Origin: Pseudorasbora parva
Taxonomy: Eukaryota; Chordata; Actinopteri; Cypriniformes; Gobionidae
Direction: 5' to 3'
Assembly (NCBI RefSeq): GCF_024679245.1
Contig: NC_090178.1
Coordinates: 45,765,072-45,829,071 of the forward strand
DNA: 64,000 bases
Position numbers and translations under genes: made by a program. Of this stretch, positions 1-11,085 are shown piece by piece. The notes under the pieces are model-generated. The model had not been told where the DNA came from, made no database searches, and saw only the letters and a list, made by a program, of their open reading frames with translations. Position 1 is the stretch's first letter, and each line of letters opens with the position of its first letter.

Positions 1-282
1 TCCCCGTCTCCCTCTCTCTTCTCGCAACAGGAGCTACGTCACTCAAATTGATCTCTATGGCAACGTTGCCCAGGCAAGCACACGCAGCGCATGCACAAAG
101 CACGTAAACAGATCAAGACTTCACACACGACTCGGGTAACGCATGAAAGCGCGTTCCTATAGTCTAGTAAAGTAGTGTAGTTCCCTATATTTTTAGTGTA
201 ATGCTTTACTTTTCTTCGTTACTCAAAAAAGTAATATCGTTACTGTAATTCGTTACTTTGTAACTCGTTACCCCCAACACTG
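1..282. mobile_element. 3' end of a hAT-like non-autonomous element, cut by the window edge
   Basis: The stretch ends at about 282 in a run of alternating 'cgttac' and 'gtaac' motifs followed by CCCCAACACTG. On the opposite strand this reads CAGTGTTGGGGGTAACGAG, a terminus I recognise from fish hAT-type repeats. The other end lies outside the window, so the target duplication cannot be checked. No coding sequence is visible. Confidence 0.5.
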
Positions 283-782
283 AGGGTATGCAATCGAAGT
301 CACTTTCCCGCCGGAACACGACCCCTCAGCCGGACTGAGTGGCAGAAGAGCAGGTGCGTGACTGGAGTTAATATAGGAAAACGCGAGGAAAACATACGGT
401 TATTAGATTAAACTAAAGGTTGGACTTGATACAGTGTTTCTTACAACTCACCAAAGATCCAGTGATCTATGGATATTGACATAAAGCCAGAGTCTGATTT
501 CGATACATATATTTTTATCCCTGTCAGTCATCACAGTTTATAGAGTGAAACCTGCATGTATATGCAGATATGTGTGTATGTGGCTGCTTGTAAAGAATGG
601 AAAACAAAAGTTGGATTCAAATTCTGAATATGTCATGGGCTTATTATTTATAATTTTTCTATTGCTATTGCGCAAAGAGTGCTTCCTTTATACTGAAAGC
701 TGTCCCTCATTCAATGAACGTGATCTCACAATCAGTGAAGATGACAACACAATGAATCTCTCATTTACATAATGTCTACACT
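283..782. other. Unassigned intron DNA of cdcp1-like copy A
   Basis: AT-rich sequence downstream of copy A exon 5, so intronic if the gene continues to the left. One 75-codon open frame (545-772) has no recognisable domain or splice context. Nothing else seen. Confidence 0.4.
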
Positions 783-1500
783 TTAGCCCTTTTCGGACGG
801 TAATTATTTCTCATCTGGACGTCTGTAAAAATAAATTTGAATGCCACCTCAGTGATCGGTACACCACTCATGTATTCGGTTTGTGATCCTACTCACCTGG
901 GAACCTGCTCACGTGGTCAGTCAAAAGATAATATGCTTGGAATAATAAGAATAAAATCATTTAATTTAATAATAGGAAATTATTCATTATTTAAATCTCC
1001 TAAAAATGGAAGGTGTCGTTCAAAAAATGTGGAAAAGAGCGGAAATAAGTTAATACAATGCTGCAAATTTAACCTATATAACATTAATTACTGCCGTAAT
1101 AACGGCTCATTTCAAATGTTTACGTGTTTTTCTTCTCTTTCTCTTTTGAGCGGTGATGAAAGATTATTCTTGTAAATACTTTCCAGTATTTCAGTAATAA
1201 AAGTGTAGGCTAGAACTTTATAATGCATCCAAATACAGGGAAGCGCAACGATACGGTTCTCCGCTGTGGTCAAAAAGGATATAAACAGTGAATTTTGAAA
1301 CAATCTTTTCTTGAAAACTCAGAGATGTGGATTCGGACGGCAGTTAAATCACCACATAATCTCGGTGTTTATCTAAAAACAGTACGTAATTCGGCCGGGG
1401 ATTTTTACGTGGGTGGTGGAAGAAAAACACAGACATTGTGGATTTGGACGGCAATAAAATCACAGACCAGCCTCCAGTCATTCCATCTGATGGTGATGTC
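783..1500. repeat. Degenerate copy of the 'AGCCCTWTTCGGACGG' repeat family
   Basis: It begins near 786 with AGCCCTTTTCGGACGG and later contains ATTCGGACGGCA (1332) and ATTTGGACGGCAATAAAATC (1441). The cleaner copy at 5379-5764 has related terminal and internal words. The edges are not sharp here, and no transposase is visible. It is probably a non-autonomous DNA transposon; the superfamily is not determined. Confidence 0.45.
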
Positions 1501-1620
1501 ACATGCATTCCCTCTATACCTGAAACTTGATTAGCTGGATCAGGTGTTTAATTAGGGTTGGAACAAAACTGTGCAGGGCTGTGGCCCTCCAGGAAATTAG
1601 TTTGAGACCACTGCTCTTGT

Positions 1621-2118
1621 GAAGCTCAAACATGCTGCATTACACAAGAATGAACCTCATAGGTTCTTACGGAAGATCAAACGTGCAGTGTAACTTGAGA
1701 ATGAACCTCATTGGTTCTTGAGGAAGCTCAAACGTGCTGCGTAACAGGAGAATGAACCTCATTGGTTCTTGAGGAAGCTCAAACGTGCTGCGTAACAGGA
1801 GAATGAACCTCATTGGTTCCTGCTGAAGCTCAAACGTGCTGCGTAACAGGAGAATGAACCTCATTGGTTCTTGAGGAAGCTCAAACGTGCTGCGTAACTC
1901 GAGAATGAACCTCATTGGTTCTTGCTGAAGCTCAAACGTGCTGCGTAACAGGAGAATGAACCTCATTGGTTCTTACGGAAGATCAAACGGGCAGTGTAAC
2001 TCGAGAATGAACCTCATTGGTTCCTGCTGAAGCTCAAACGTGCTGCGTAACAGGAGAATGAACCTAATTGGTTCCTGCTGAAGCTCAAACGTGCTGCGTA
2101 ACAGGAGAATGAACCTCA
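1621..2118. repeat. 51-bp minisatellite, about 10 copies
   Basis: A unit containing AATGAACCTCATTGGTTC and GCTCAAACGTGCTGCGTAAC recurs at 51-bp spacing for almost 500 bp. Because 51 is divisible by 3, the minus strand stays open as a 99-codon frame of 17-residue repeats. That frame has no start context, splice signals or homology that I recognise, so I treat it as a by-product. Copies differ at a few positions, for example TTGAGGAAG versus CTGCTGAAG, which suggests higher-order variation. It lies in the intron after copy A exon 5. Confidence 0.9.
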
Positions 2119-2443
2119 AAGGAAAGAAAGTCTTATGGGTTTGGAACGACGTGAGGATGAGTAATTTTCATTTTTGTGTGACCTATCCCTTGAAACAAAA
2201 GTTTGCACATTCTGAAGGTACCTGAGAAGTTTAGGGAATACCTATTGATAATGTTTTGGCCCAATTTCATGTACCTGACCTGCTAAAACAATAGAAGTTA
2301 TGGTAAATATAGTTTTAACTGAAGAACCTTCTGTTCTAATAGTGACTAGGAGAGACCAGAGCATTTTAAACTGTGAAACAAAGCTCAACATTTTTAGGAT
2401 ATTTTCTTATTTAAGGCACAAAGGGGGGATCATATTTGAGTAC
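2119..2443. other. Intron after copy A exon 5, nothing recognised
   Basis: Sequence between the minisatellite and the exon 5 donor. It is AT-rich, with no repeat or coding signal that I recognise. Confidence 0.4.
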
Positions 2444-2641
2444 CTATGGTCTGGTTGACAGTCAACTCCAGTTCATCCTTGTTACAGTCAAAGGTATCAA
2501 GGTCAAAATGGTTCCCTGAAGCTATGGTGACTGTGTCCATGATGACTGAATCCAGTTTCAACACACAGATGGACTTGGGATCCTTTTTCATCACATGGAT
2601 CTGTAGCATTTGCTTCTCAGGCAGATCCCCTTCACACTGCC
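2444..2641 (-). CDS. cdcp1: cdcp1-like copy A, exon 5
   Basis: 198 nt, 66 codons, phase 1 at both ends. The acceptor is a pyrimidine-rich tract ending TTGCAG. The proposed donor is GTACTC, weaker than usual; its placement is supported by alignment with copy B exon 63478-63275. The two exons share the start GQC-G-LPE-QMLQI, the block VTIASG and FDC--DEL-. The intron sequence just upstream is also conserved between copies. The segment is extracellular, near the CUB-like region. Some uncertainty remains about the exact donor. Confidence 0.8.
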
Positions 2642-3877
2642 CTGCAACAGTGACAAGAAGAAGAAAAACAGATGTCAAATAAACATTATATGAAATAAGG
2701 CATAATGAAAAAAATTTATGCGAAAAGAGACGGTGCATTGAGCCCTCACTGGATTTACCAGAAGAAGAAAAAGAAATGGTCTACTATCCACTGACAAAGC
2801 TGTGAGCAAAATTATGCAATCTTATTCTGCATGACCATATTTTACAGCCCTAAATTCTTACAAATACCTAAACTTAACAACTACCTTACTAACTATTAAT
2901 AAGCAGTAATTAGGAGTTTATTGAGGCAAAAGCTGTAATTAATAGTGGATTACCTCCCCATGCTAAAGTGTTACCAAATCCACTTTAGATCGCAGTCGGT
3001 AGTTATTTCGATGTATGTTTTCTGTGAAGTACCAAATTGTATTTATCTTAATTTAATGTTGTATATTTCGGAGCAGACGAAGTTAAAGCCAAATGGAAAA
3101 ACCTATGGACATCTTCTCGGTCAATGCCACCTATCATGCAGACTTGGATTAGCTGAATGCAATCAAACGTTTCACATTCAGTGAGAAAGCTCCATTCGTC
3201 GACGACTTGCTTAACTTTACTGCATCATGCTAAGTGTGAAAGGGCCTTCATTTTCTTTTCCGTTGAGAGTCTTGTGTTCTAAGTTTTGCCACAAAGCCTG
3301 CCTCAAAATTAAGAAACGAGAAAGACTCCATTCACCACCAACACACCAACGTTAAAGGCCTCCCAACACGTCACTCCGGAGAGTCCAGACACAAAAGACC
3401 AGCAGCGCATCAACAAGCCAGGAAACGCCAGACATCGATTAAGATAATCCCCATCAAAGACATAATCAACAAAAGCAAGTAATACCTCCAGATTCTGGCT
3501 CAACTGGTGCATTGATATAAAAATTCAATAACCCTGGGAATATCGCCAAGAAGAACCCCAATAACCCCAGGAAACGATATGAGGATTAAATTAATGATTG
3601 TGTTTGTTCAGGTCAGGTCAAAATTAGCGTGAGAGCACAATTCCAAAAAAGCGCAGATGGGAGTGGAAAGTTCAGTGTGTGACCTACTGACAACACACAA
3701 ATTAAAGCACTCATCATATCCACAATGATCCACACAATCTACCAGTGTCTGGTTTAAAACATGTTTTTTTGGGTGGTAAATAATCAGTCCCACAGCTGGC
3801 CGTCTTGATGCCCTAAGCGTCATTACTTTATGATGCCCGTGGCTGCGGCATTCGCAACTTTGTTTGGGTCAACAGAT
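2642..3877. other. Copy A intron 4, left part; no gene seen
   Basis: The first about 90 bases next to the exon 5 acceptor resemble the same position in copy B (63479-63560), so they are ancestral intron. The rest is unique-looking AT-rich DNA. Short minus-strand open frames at 3309-3512 and 3608-3823 have no recognisable features. Confidence 0.4.
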
Positions 3878-4660
3878 TTAAAGGTCCACTGAAATCAAAA
3901 TGTTAGTTTTTTAGCTTTTAGTATGACTGTGTTAGCCTTAAAGTTATGAATAAGCTGGTATGTTCCAAAACTATGACAAAATTTGCATTTAGGAGATAAG
4001 ACCATTCAAAATTTACAGTCTCTCACATCCATTAAAACGAATCTCAGATTTTGGTGACATCATCGCAGACTTCACTTTCTCGTCAAATCTTCTGTCCAAT
4101 CAAAATGCTCTCTAGAATCTAAAGCCCGCCCCCTTACACTGCTGAAGCTGCGGCTGAAATCGGTCAGTTGTTCACACATTTACTAATTTCTACATGGTGA
4201 AAGGCACATAGCACACTATATTTGTGATAGGAAATGATTCAGTGTAAATATGCTTTCATTTGAGGCGAATAAAGTCTGTTTTCATGTTAGTTTCACGCAC
4301 CGCAGCAGCGCACTCACTCCAATGGCTCAGGTCTAAATTTAGACTACAGACACGAGAGCGCGGATCATATGCGCGAGTCCGCGCAGACAACAAACATATC
4401 GACCCATTTGAATTCTGCGCAGAATGCTGCATTTCAAAGCGATATGGAGGAGATTATGATGATAAACGGTGTTAGAGGAAACTGGCTTTACCAAACAGAA
4501 AGGTCCGCTCTTGCGCTCTAGTCAAACTGTATATTAACAAAACGCTATTGGCTGTTTCAAAAAAGGGGAGGAGCTGCTAACAGCTGGAGCGTTTCAGGGG
4601 AAATTACGTCAACACATTGAATAATGCGGCGCGTTTCGAGGCACTTCAGTGGGCCTTTAA
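3878..4660 (+). mobile_element. TTAA-flanked MITE, about 780 bp (copy 1)
   Basis: The left end reads TTAAAGGTCCACTGAAAT and the right end ACTTCAGTGGGCCTTTAA, which are imperfect inverted termini each carrying TTAA. A TTAA target fits piggyBac- or Kolobok-type elements; that is inference. Internal landmarks include CTATTGGCTGTTTCAAAAA and ATTACGTCAACACATTGAAT. These recur, inverted, at 12497-13030. The short open frame 4260-4475 inside it is not considered a gene. Confidence 0.65.
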
Positions 4661-5378
4661 CCTTTTTTGATCAGGATGAATTTGCATTAAATGTGACTTG
4701 TTATAAATGTAACTTTGACATGATACAAAAATATATAGAACACGTAGCATGTAGAACATAACTGAAAACAGTGTTGAAACAAATCAGTGTTGATTCAGCA
4801 ATGAATTAGTGCTGCTCAATAGTTTTCCCACCCTAATCAAACAAGTGAAAAAAGCAAGAATGACTAAAAACAGCTTTCATCAGCACCTCATTTGAGCCCA
4901 GAGGCTCTTCAAAATCCACTGAAAAGAAAACAAGCACTTCTCATTTCCTGCCTCCATGAGTCATGGTAACCTGGAACTGTTCGGGTTTTCCAAAATGACA
5001 CAACCGATGGCGCAATCTTGTGTACTCAAGGTAAATCAATAATGATAAAACAATCAATCAATAACAATATAAATGTGTCTTGAAATCGATCACAATGCAC
5101 AGGCTTAAGTAAAATATTACTTATTTTTTCCTTTTCATTTTGACAGTTAAATACCTGTGTATGTGAGATTCACCCTACTAGTGATGGAGAACACCATGGT
5201 AAAGAGGTGATTAGACTATTATTCACCCATACCCCTATGCATTAGGAGACAGTGGGTGTTAACTTTTTGAATCGGATGATCGCGGTAAATTGTTCTTATT
5301 TTCTCCTAAGGGAAACATAAATATCTCATGTAGCTTCTAAAAGGCAGAATGAAAATATTACATATCTTTAACAAAATA
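4661..5378. other. Copy A intron 4, middle; nothing recognised
   Basis: AT-rich non-coding DNA without recognisable repeat termini or coding signal. Confidence 0.35.
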
Positions 5379-5764
5379 AAGCCCTATTTGGACTGGACTA
5401 GTTTTCTAAACAACGTTTGGAATAACATCTCCAAGTTTATTACAGAGGTGGCAGTGTGTGTTTTCTAGATGTTACAGAAGGACATCTGCTCATTTGCGTG
5501 CATCACGTATGACGTATGTCTTTTAATTTATTATTTGTTAATTAATACATTTTTATTTATAATAAAAAACTCTATTTAAGTAAACTTCACAAGTTTTTTG
5601 CAGCAGCAGTTTCTAATAAACTTGCATAAACTTTAGAGGTTATGTGAGAAAAACACAGACTTGGCAGTTTCGATTTGACAGGAATAAAATTGCAAAGTAC
5701 ATCTGTGAAACACAAAAGTCTCTAATGTCCCCCTGGAAAACTAGTCCTGTCCGAATAGAGCTTA
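5379..5764. mobile_element. 386-bp MITE with termini AAGCCCTATTTGGAC.../...GTCCGAATAGAGCTT
   Basis: The best-preserved member of this repeat family in the window. The left end AAGCCCTATTTGGACTGGAC matches the reverse complement of the right end near 5745-5764 (CCTGTCCGAATAGAGCTT), including a shared ACTAGTTTTC extension. No transposase is visible. Related termini or internal words occur at 783-1500, 7541-8187 and 41880-42002, so the family has proliferated locally. I did not find a convincing target-site duplication. Confidence 0.7.
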
Positions 5765-5839
5765 AGAAAAGCATCCTTTATTTGGAAGAATATCTGTAAC
5801 CAAGCAATTCTTGGCAGCCATTGCAGCCATTGACTACCA

Positions 5840-5892
<53 letters not shown>

Positions 5893-6553
5893 TTCCATTT
5901 GATTCTCAAATGGCTCGTCAGATGGATCAGTCTCTCCAGATTCCGCCTTTCCACAAGCTACTCTGCTCTGATTGGCCAGACAGCCCAGTCTGTTGTGATT
6001 GGTCGACCACTTACAGTGCACGTTGGAAACCAAAGGGACATTATATTATATTAGTAGACTGTAAAGACGGTAACAATGGCACCGACTTCACCATATCAAT
6101 CCGAGCGCAAGTCAGATGATGAAACTAGGGGTGACCCCGAATACCCGAAGATTCGATGCATCGATATCGACACAGGAACCAGCAGCTAGCTACAGTATTT
6201 AAGGACTGGTAAAGTTGTTTGTGAGCGGATGATCTAGAACATGGGCATGCATTATGCAAATGTCTTATCAAGTGACATGTAGCCAAATTCCTGGCGACTT
6301 GTTTAGGCGGTTCAGAACCAATTCCTTCTTTTGAGAAACAATATTTTCGGCTTCTCAACTTTACACTCACATGCATTACACAATGCATGAAAGGGGATAT
6401 TCACAAAAAAAAAAGCATATTAGTTGCACTTTAACATCTTGAATATTCTGCAAGGGGTGTGTAAACTTATGAGATGTATATGGAAATATGACTACTATAA
6501 AAGTACATAAAAATAATCAAATATAATTATTGAGAGAAAAAAAAGTTACATAC
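5765..6553. repeat. Intron 4 remainder with (GT)n and G-tract microsatellite
   Basis: A (GT)n run of about 36 bases near 5840-5876 is followed by a G-tract of about 16 bases (5875-5892). Just before it is CAGCCATTGACTACCATAGT, a word that recurs at 38057 in another fish repeat. The overlapping open frames here are produced by the dinucleotide run and are not genes. From about 6400 to 6553 the sequence is plain intron leading to the exon 4 donor. Confidence 0.7.
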
Positions 6554-6907
6554 CCTTTCTTCTCTTGATGGCAGAGATTTGAAAGTGCGCTTTTAGGCCT
6601 TGCGATACCCGGGACATTTTGCAGTTCTTTATGTAGAGGTTAAAGTTGCCAGTCTCCACCAATGGCTGGATTCCGTTCAGTGGCTTTTCCAGAGGTTCCC
6701 TGCCCTGCCAAGTATACTTCATTTTTGGGATGTTTTCAGGTTGGAGGCATGTTGGAACAGTGTAGCTCAGAATGTGCACATCTGCGTAATACGCGTGGGG
6801 CACGTGGAAATGCCACATTGTCTCTGCATTTTCAGGAAAAGTGCTTGGGGTAAAGAAATCCTGGGTTGAACTGCTCTCTGGGAGAACAACATGGATATTA
6901 GCCAGTG
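6554..6907 (-). CDS. cdcp1: cdcp1-like copy A, exon 4
   Basis: 354 nt, 118 codons, phase 1 at both ends. The acceptor is TTATTTTACAG and the donor GTATGTAAC. The product has the pattern of an extracellular beta-rich segment: W-Q-G-R, an aromatic cluster HAYYADVHILSY, two visible cysteines (VPTCLQ and IKNCKM), and a basic end IKRRKG. No internal stop. It corresponds to ectodomain upstream of the copy B part. The CUB fold is inferred from the gene assignment rather than visible in a motif. Confidence 0.78.
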
Positions 6908-6995
6908 CTGTAAAATAAAGAAAGTTCAACAATTGACATATGACAAATTTGTTTAGACAACTTATACTCAATATAAGCTTTACCATTGCACTTAC

Positions 6996-7319
6996 AATTA
7001 GAGGGAACTCCCAGTGATACATCGGTGACGTTCGTGGCCAGAGTTTGACCTCCAGACACTTCCAAAGACAGTTTGCCAACATTACGCACACTGACTTGTT
7101 TAATGGTTCCATTCTGACAAAATCTCCCAACAGTGACATTCTCCGTCATGATCGTGTAAACGTGCTTGTCCGGGCAGCCGTCTGTCGGCTGAATCTGTCG
7201 TAATCCAATTCTACTGAAATTCAAATGGATAGTATTTGTAGCTGTAGGCTTCAGATTCCAGGTGAAGGTCCGATTGAACTTTTTAAAGGCATTGTGTTCT
7301 TTGGGTTCAATGTTTATCA
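6996..7319 (-). CDS. cdcp1: cdcp1-like copy A, exon 3
   Basis: 324 nt, 108 codons, phase 1 at both ends. The acceptor is TTGTTCAACAG and the donor is a strong GTAAGT. The residues include several N-glycosylation sequons (NRT, NVT, NGT) and the block VTVGRFCQNGTIKQVSV. This resembles the block ITIGQFCPKGTIEKIQI in copy B exon 42505-42134. That internal similarity suggests repeated ectodomain modules of the same fold. The exon sits only 88 bp from exon 4, so intron 3 is very short. Confidence 0.8.
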
Positions 7320-8426
7320 CTGTTGAACAAATGTGTTATGTCAGAGAAAAACACAGTAGATTTATTGATTTGACAACAAGCACACAGTGTTAATTTAACT
7401 CTCTGGTGCTCCTCATTTAGTGGTCACACTCATTCTCCTCCCAGTCAAATGTAGTCAAACACCTGAATTCCATTTTTCAGTTAAATAAATGTAATATATT
7501 TTAGTCAATAATATTTTTAATATCTTGTATTTTAAGGGAATTTTTTGACTCCCCCACATCTGAGTTTTGCATGGCGCATTCGCACGGGATAACAAAAGCC
7601 TGGGATTTTAATCGAATTTACTGACTTCTCCCGGATATGATGTCAAGACTTTGTTATAGATATAGCTGTATGAAATCATAAACAGGCATCAATATCGGTT
7701 TGATTGTTTTATAGTAATACAAATTATTTAATTTAGTTAGAGAGCAGATGCTAGTTAAAAACAGACCTGATCAGCGGCAGGAGTCATTATACTGTTCTGT
7801 TATGTTTTTCATTAAGAATAGTAGGCTATTGATGTTAATCAAAAGTATTGATGTTAAAGTGAAAGTATAATCCGTGCGGCTGCACAGGAATTCATAACGG
7901 TGTGAATTATGAATGCAGACTCTATGAATTCAGAATGCAGATCAAATTATATACGATTCACCTAATCCTGGCCAAATCACAGAGATGTCGATTCGCACGG
8001 GACTACTTTTATCACAGGACCTCTGTGTTCGGCGAAATATGGTAGGTAATTTGTGGAGTAATTTTTACTTTACAAATTACAGACATGGCCGATTCGCACG
8101 GGATTAAGATCACAGACATTCTCTGCAATTATTACAAATCACCAGAGGTCCCTAGATAATACTAGTCCCGTGCGAATAGGGCTTTAGATATCAGGCATTA
8201 AAAAACTCTATTTATATATATTGATCGACCACTAGTAGCTAGCTACTAAGTAATATTTATGCAATAACTATGATCCAATTGTTCCCACAATTAATCATGG
8301 CTGATTTCCAGATTCTCCCACTAAAATATTCTGTCACCCTCCCACCACCTAATTTCTATGGTTGTAAAGTTTAACCAAGAGGAGTAGAAGCATGACTTTT
8401 TAGGACATGTGACCTTTTTTATTTAA

Positions 8427-8469
<43 letters not shown>

Positions 8470-8597
8470 CAGAGAAGAGGGTATAAGTCAAAATGTATTA
8501 TAATGTTCTGTAGACAAAATACTATAAAAGGAGAGGGGCATCCCTTTTCAGGGACTGAAAAAATACACAAAAGATAAGTTTTGGTCAACTAAAAGTA
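7320..8597. repeat. Copy A intron 2 with 'CGCACGGGA' repeat and (TG)n
   Basis: From about 7541 to 8187 the word ATTCGCACGGGA recurs, and the segment ends with ACTAGTCCCGTGCGAATAGGGCTTT. This is a diverged terminus of the family seen at 5379-5764. A (TG)n tract of about 38 bases lies at 8430-8467. No gene is visible. Confidence 0.5.
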
Positions 8598-9679
8598 CAG
8601 TGGGGCAAAAAAGTAGTCAGCCACCAAATTGTGCAAGTTCTCCCACTTAAAAATACGAGAGTCCTGTAATTTTCATCATAGGTACACTTCAACTATGACA
8701 GACAGAATGAGAAAAAAATCTAGAAAATCACATCTGATTGTCTGATTTTTAATTAATATATTTGCAAATTATGGTGGAAAATAAATATTTGGTCACCTAC
8801 AAAAAAAGCAGGATTTCTGGCTCTCACAGACCTGTAACTTCTTTAAGAGGCTCCTCTGTCCTTCACTCATTACCTGTATTAATGACACCTGTTTGAACTC
8901 GTTATCAGTATAAAAGACATCTGTCCACAACCTCAAACAGTCAGACTCCAAACCAAGTGGCCAAGACCAAGACCAAAGAGCTGTCAAAGGACACCAGAAA
9001 CAAAATTGTAGACCTGCACCAGGCTGAGAAGAGTGAATCTGCAATGGATTAGCAGCTTGGTGTGAATAAATCAGCTGTGGGAGCAATTATTAGAAAATGA
9101 AATCAATAATAATAATAATAGAAGAATAAAAGAATAAGACATCCCCCACTGATCATCTCCCTCGATCTGGGGCTCTACACAAGATCTCACCCCATGGGGT
9201 CAAAATGATCACAGGAATGGTGAGCAAAAATACCAGAACCACACGGGGGCCCTAGTGAATAACCTGCAGAGAGCTGGGACCAAGTAACAAAGGCTACCAT
9301 CTCTAACACACTACGCCGCCAGGGACTCAAATCCTGCAGTACGCCGCCAGGGACTCAAATCCTGCAGTGTCTGACGTGTCCCCCTGCTTAAGCCAGTACA
9401 TGTCCAGGCCCATCTAAAGTTTGCTAAAGAGCATTTGGATGATCCAGAAGAGGATTGGGAGAATGTTAGATGAAACCAAAACAGAACTTTTTGGTAAAAA
9501 CTCAACTTGTCCAGTTTGGAGGAGAAAGAATGCCGAGTTGCACAATACCTACTGTGAAGCATTGGGGTGGAAACATCATGCTTTGGGGCTGTTTTTCTGC
9601 AAAGGAACCAGGACGACTGATCCGTGTAAAGTAAAGAATGAATGGGGCCATGTATTGTGAGATTTTGAGTAAAAACAGC

Positions 9680-10048
9680 TGTAATACGGTTTGTAGATGG
9701 GAAGGAAGGAGGCGGGAACCGGCGAACGTTTCAAACACATTTATTCAAAATAAATAAACAAAATGAAAGTAAAACCGCGGACAGCCCCTCACGGACGACT
9801 GCCCGCAAACACACACAAAATAAAACGTGGACAGCCCCTCACGGACGACTGCCCACAAACACATAAACAAAACATAACATAAAATTCCAGGCCTGGTCCT
9901 CTCTCCTCTTCCGCTGTCCTTGCTCCTCCTTATATGCTCCCGTCACATGGCCGCGAGACGAGACCGGTGTGCCACGCAGCTGGCACTCGTGAACGTTAAT
10001 CACCGGCCCGCTCTCGCGGTCCCTCGCCCCGCTGCTTGCCACACCACA
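9680..10048 (-). mobile_element. Solo LTR (369 bp) with 5-bp target duplication ACAGC
   Basis: The segment begins TGTAATACGG and ends GCCACACCACA. It is flanked on both sides by ACAGC (9675-9679 and 10049-10053), and the Tc1 sequence resumes directly after it. Inside are two copies of a roughly 55-bp unit containing GGACAGCCCCTCACGGACGA. No internal retroelement genes are present, so this is the product of LTR-LTR recombination. The AT-rich TTTATT near 9739 reads as AATAAA on the minus strand, giving the orientation (tentative). The family is unidentified, possibly Ty3/gypsy. Confidence 0.8.
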
Positions 10049-10102
10049 ACAGCCTTCTATCAGCAAGGGCATTGAAGATGAAACGTGGCTGGGTCTTTCA
10101 GC

Positions 10103-11085
10103 ATGACAATGATCCCTGACAATGACAAGCTGTCTGGCGGACATCTCGGCATGGATGAAAAAACATCACCTGCAGCTCAAACTAGGAAAGACTGAACTGC
10201 TTGTTTTCCCTGCTAATCCCACCATACAACACGATTTTACCATCCAGCTAGGTTCATCTTTGATTACTCCTTCAGGGTCGGTCAGAAATCTTGGAGTAAT
10301 CTTTGATGACCAGCTGTCCTTCAAAGACCACATCTCAAAGACAGCTTGGTCATGCAGGTTTGCATTGCACAACATCAGGAAAATCAGACCGTTCCTTACG
10401 GAGCATGCAACACAGTTTCTTGTCCAAGCCCTGGTCATTTCTAGACTTGACTATTGCAATGTGCTTCTGGCTGGACTTCCATCTTGTGCAATCAAACCGC
10501 TGCAAATGATCCAGAACGCTGCGGCACGTCTTGTCTTCAATGAGCCCAAAATGGCTCATGTCACACCTCAATTCATCTCTCTGCATTGGCTGCCACTCGC
10601 TGCCCGGATCAAATTCAAAGCCCTGACTCTCGCTAATGGATCTTCCACAAGCTCAGCACCCGCATACTTCGACTCACTCCTACGAGTCTACACCCCCAGC
10701 AGAAGCCTTCCTTCAGCTAATGAGCGAAGGCTTGTGGTACCATCACAGAGAGGCATGAAATCCCTCACTAAAACTTTTTCTTTCATTGTTCCTGGTTGGT
10801 GGAACGATCTCCCATCCTCCATACGCACGACAGAATCACTCACTTCACTTAAAAGACAGGTAAAAACTCATCTCTTCCAAAGCACTTAATCTTACATAAA
10901 AAAAACTCTCTTCCTCTGTCTCTCCTTTCTTCTTCCCCTTTCTGGTTTTTGCTACTCTGAGCGGTATACAAATCTTGGTATTTGGGGCACTTTTTGTGTT
11001 TCGTTGCCTCTTCTTGATCGCTTCCTGTTCTCCTGAGTTGTAAGTCACTTTGGATAAAAGCGTCTGCTAAATGCATAAATGTAAA
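10103..11085 (+). mobile_element. L2/CR1-type LINE, 3' end with reverse transcriptase C-terminus
   Basis: An open frame at 10122-10889 (255 codons) covers the post-catalytic part of a LINE reverse transcriptase. It carries LGVIFDDQLSFKDHI, SRLDYCNVLLAGLP, IQNAAARLVF and LHWLPLAARIKFK, a pattern shared by CR1/L2/Rex-like LINEs. The 3' end has the L2-type tail CTTTGGATAAAAGCGTCTGC then TAAATGTAAATG at about 11050-11085. It is 5'-truncated, as usual for LINEs. The Tc1 host sequence resumes at ATCCCAAAC, and ATCCC also precedes the insertion, so a short target duplication is likely. Confidence 0.85.

Noticed and set aside
1667..1966. 99-codon frame of 17-residue repeats
   Set aside because: It is a by-product of the 51-bp minisatellite, with no start context, splice signals or homology.
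1621..2118. CRISPR-like array
   Set aside because: Units are contiguous 51-bp tandem copies without unique spacers, and the DNA is vertebrate.
5722..6119. Overlapping open frames on both strands with poly-V/C or poly-T/H runs
   Set aside because: They are generated by the (GT)n and G-tract repeat.
9839..10144. 101-codon minus-strand frame
   Set aside because: It spans the solo LTR border into Tc1 and LINE sequence, so it cannot be a gene.
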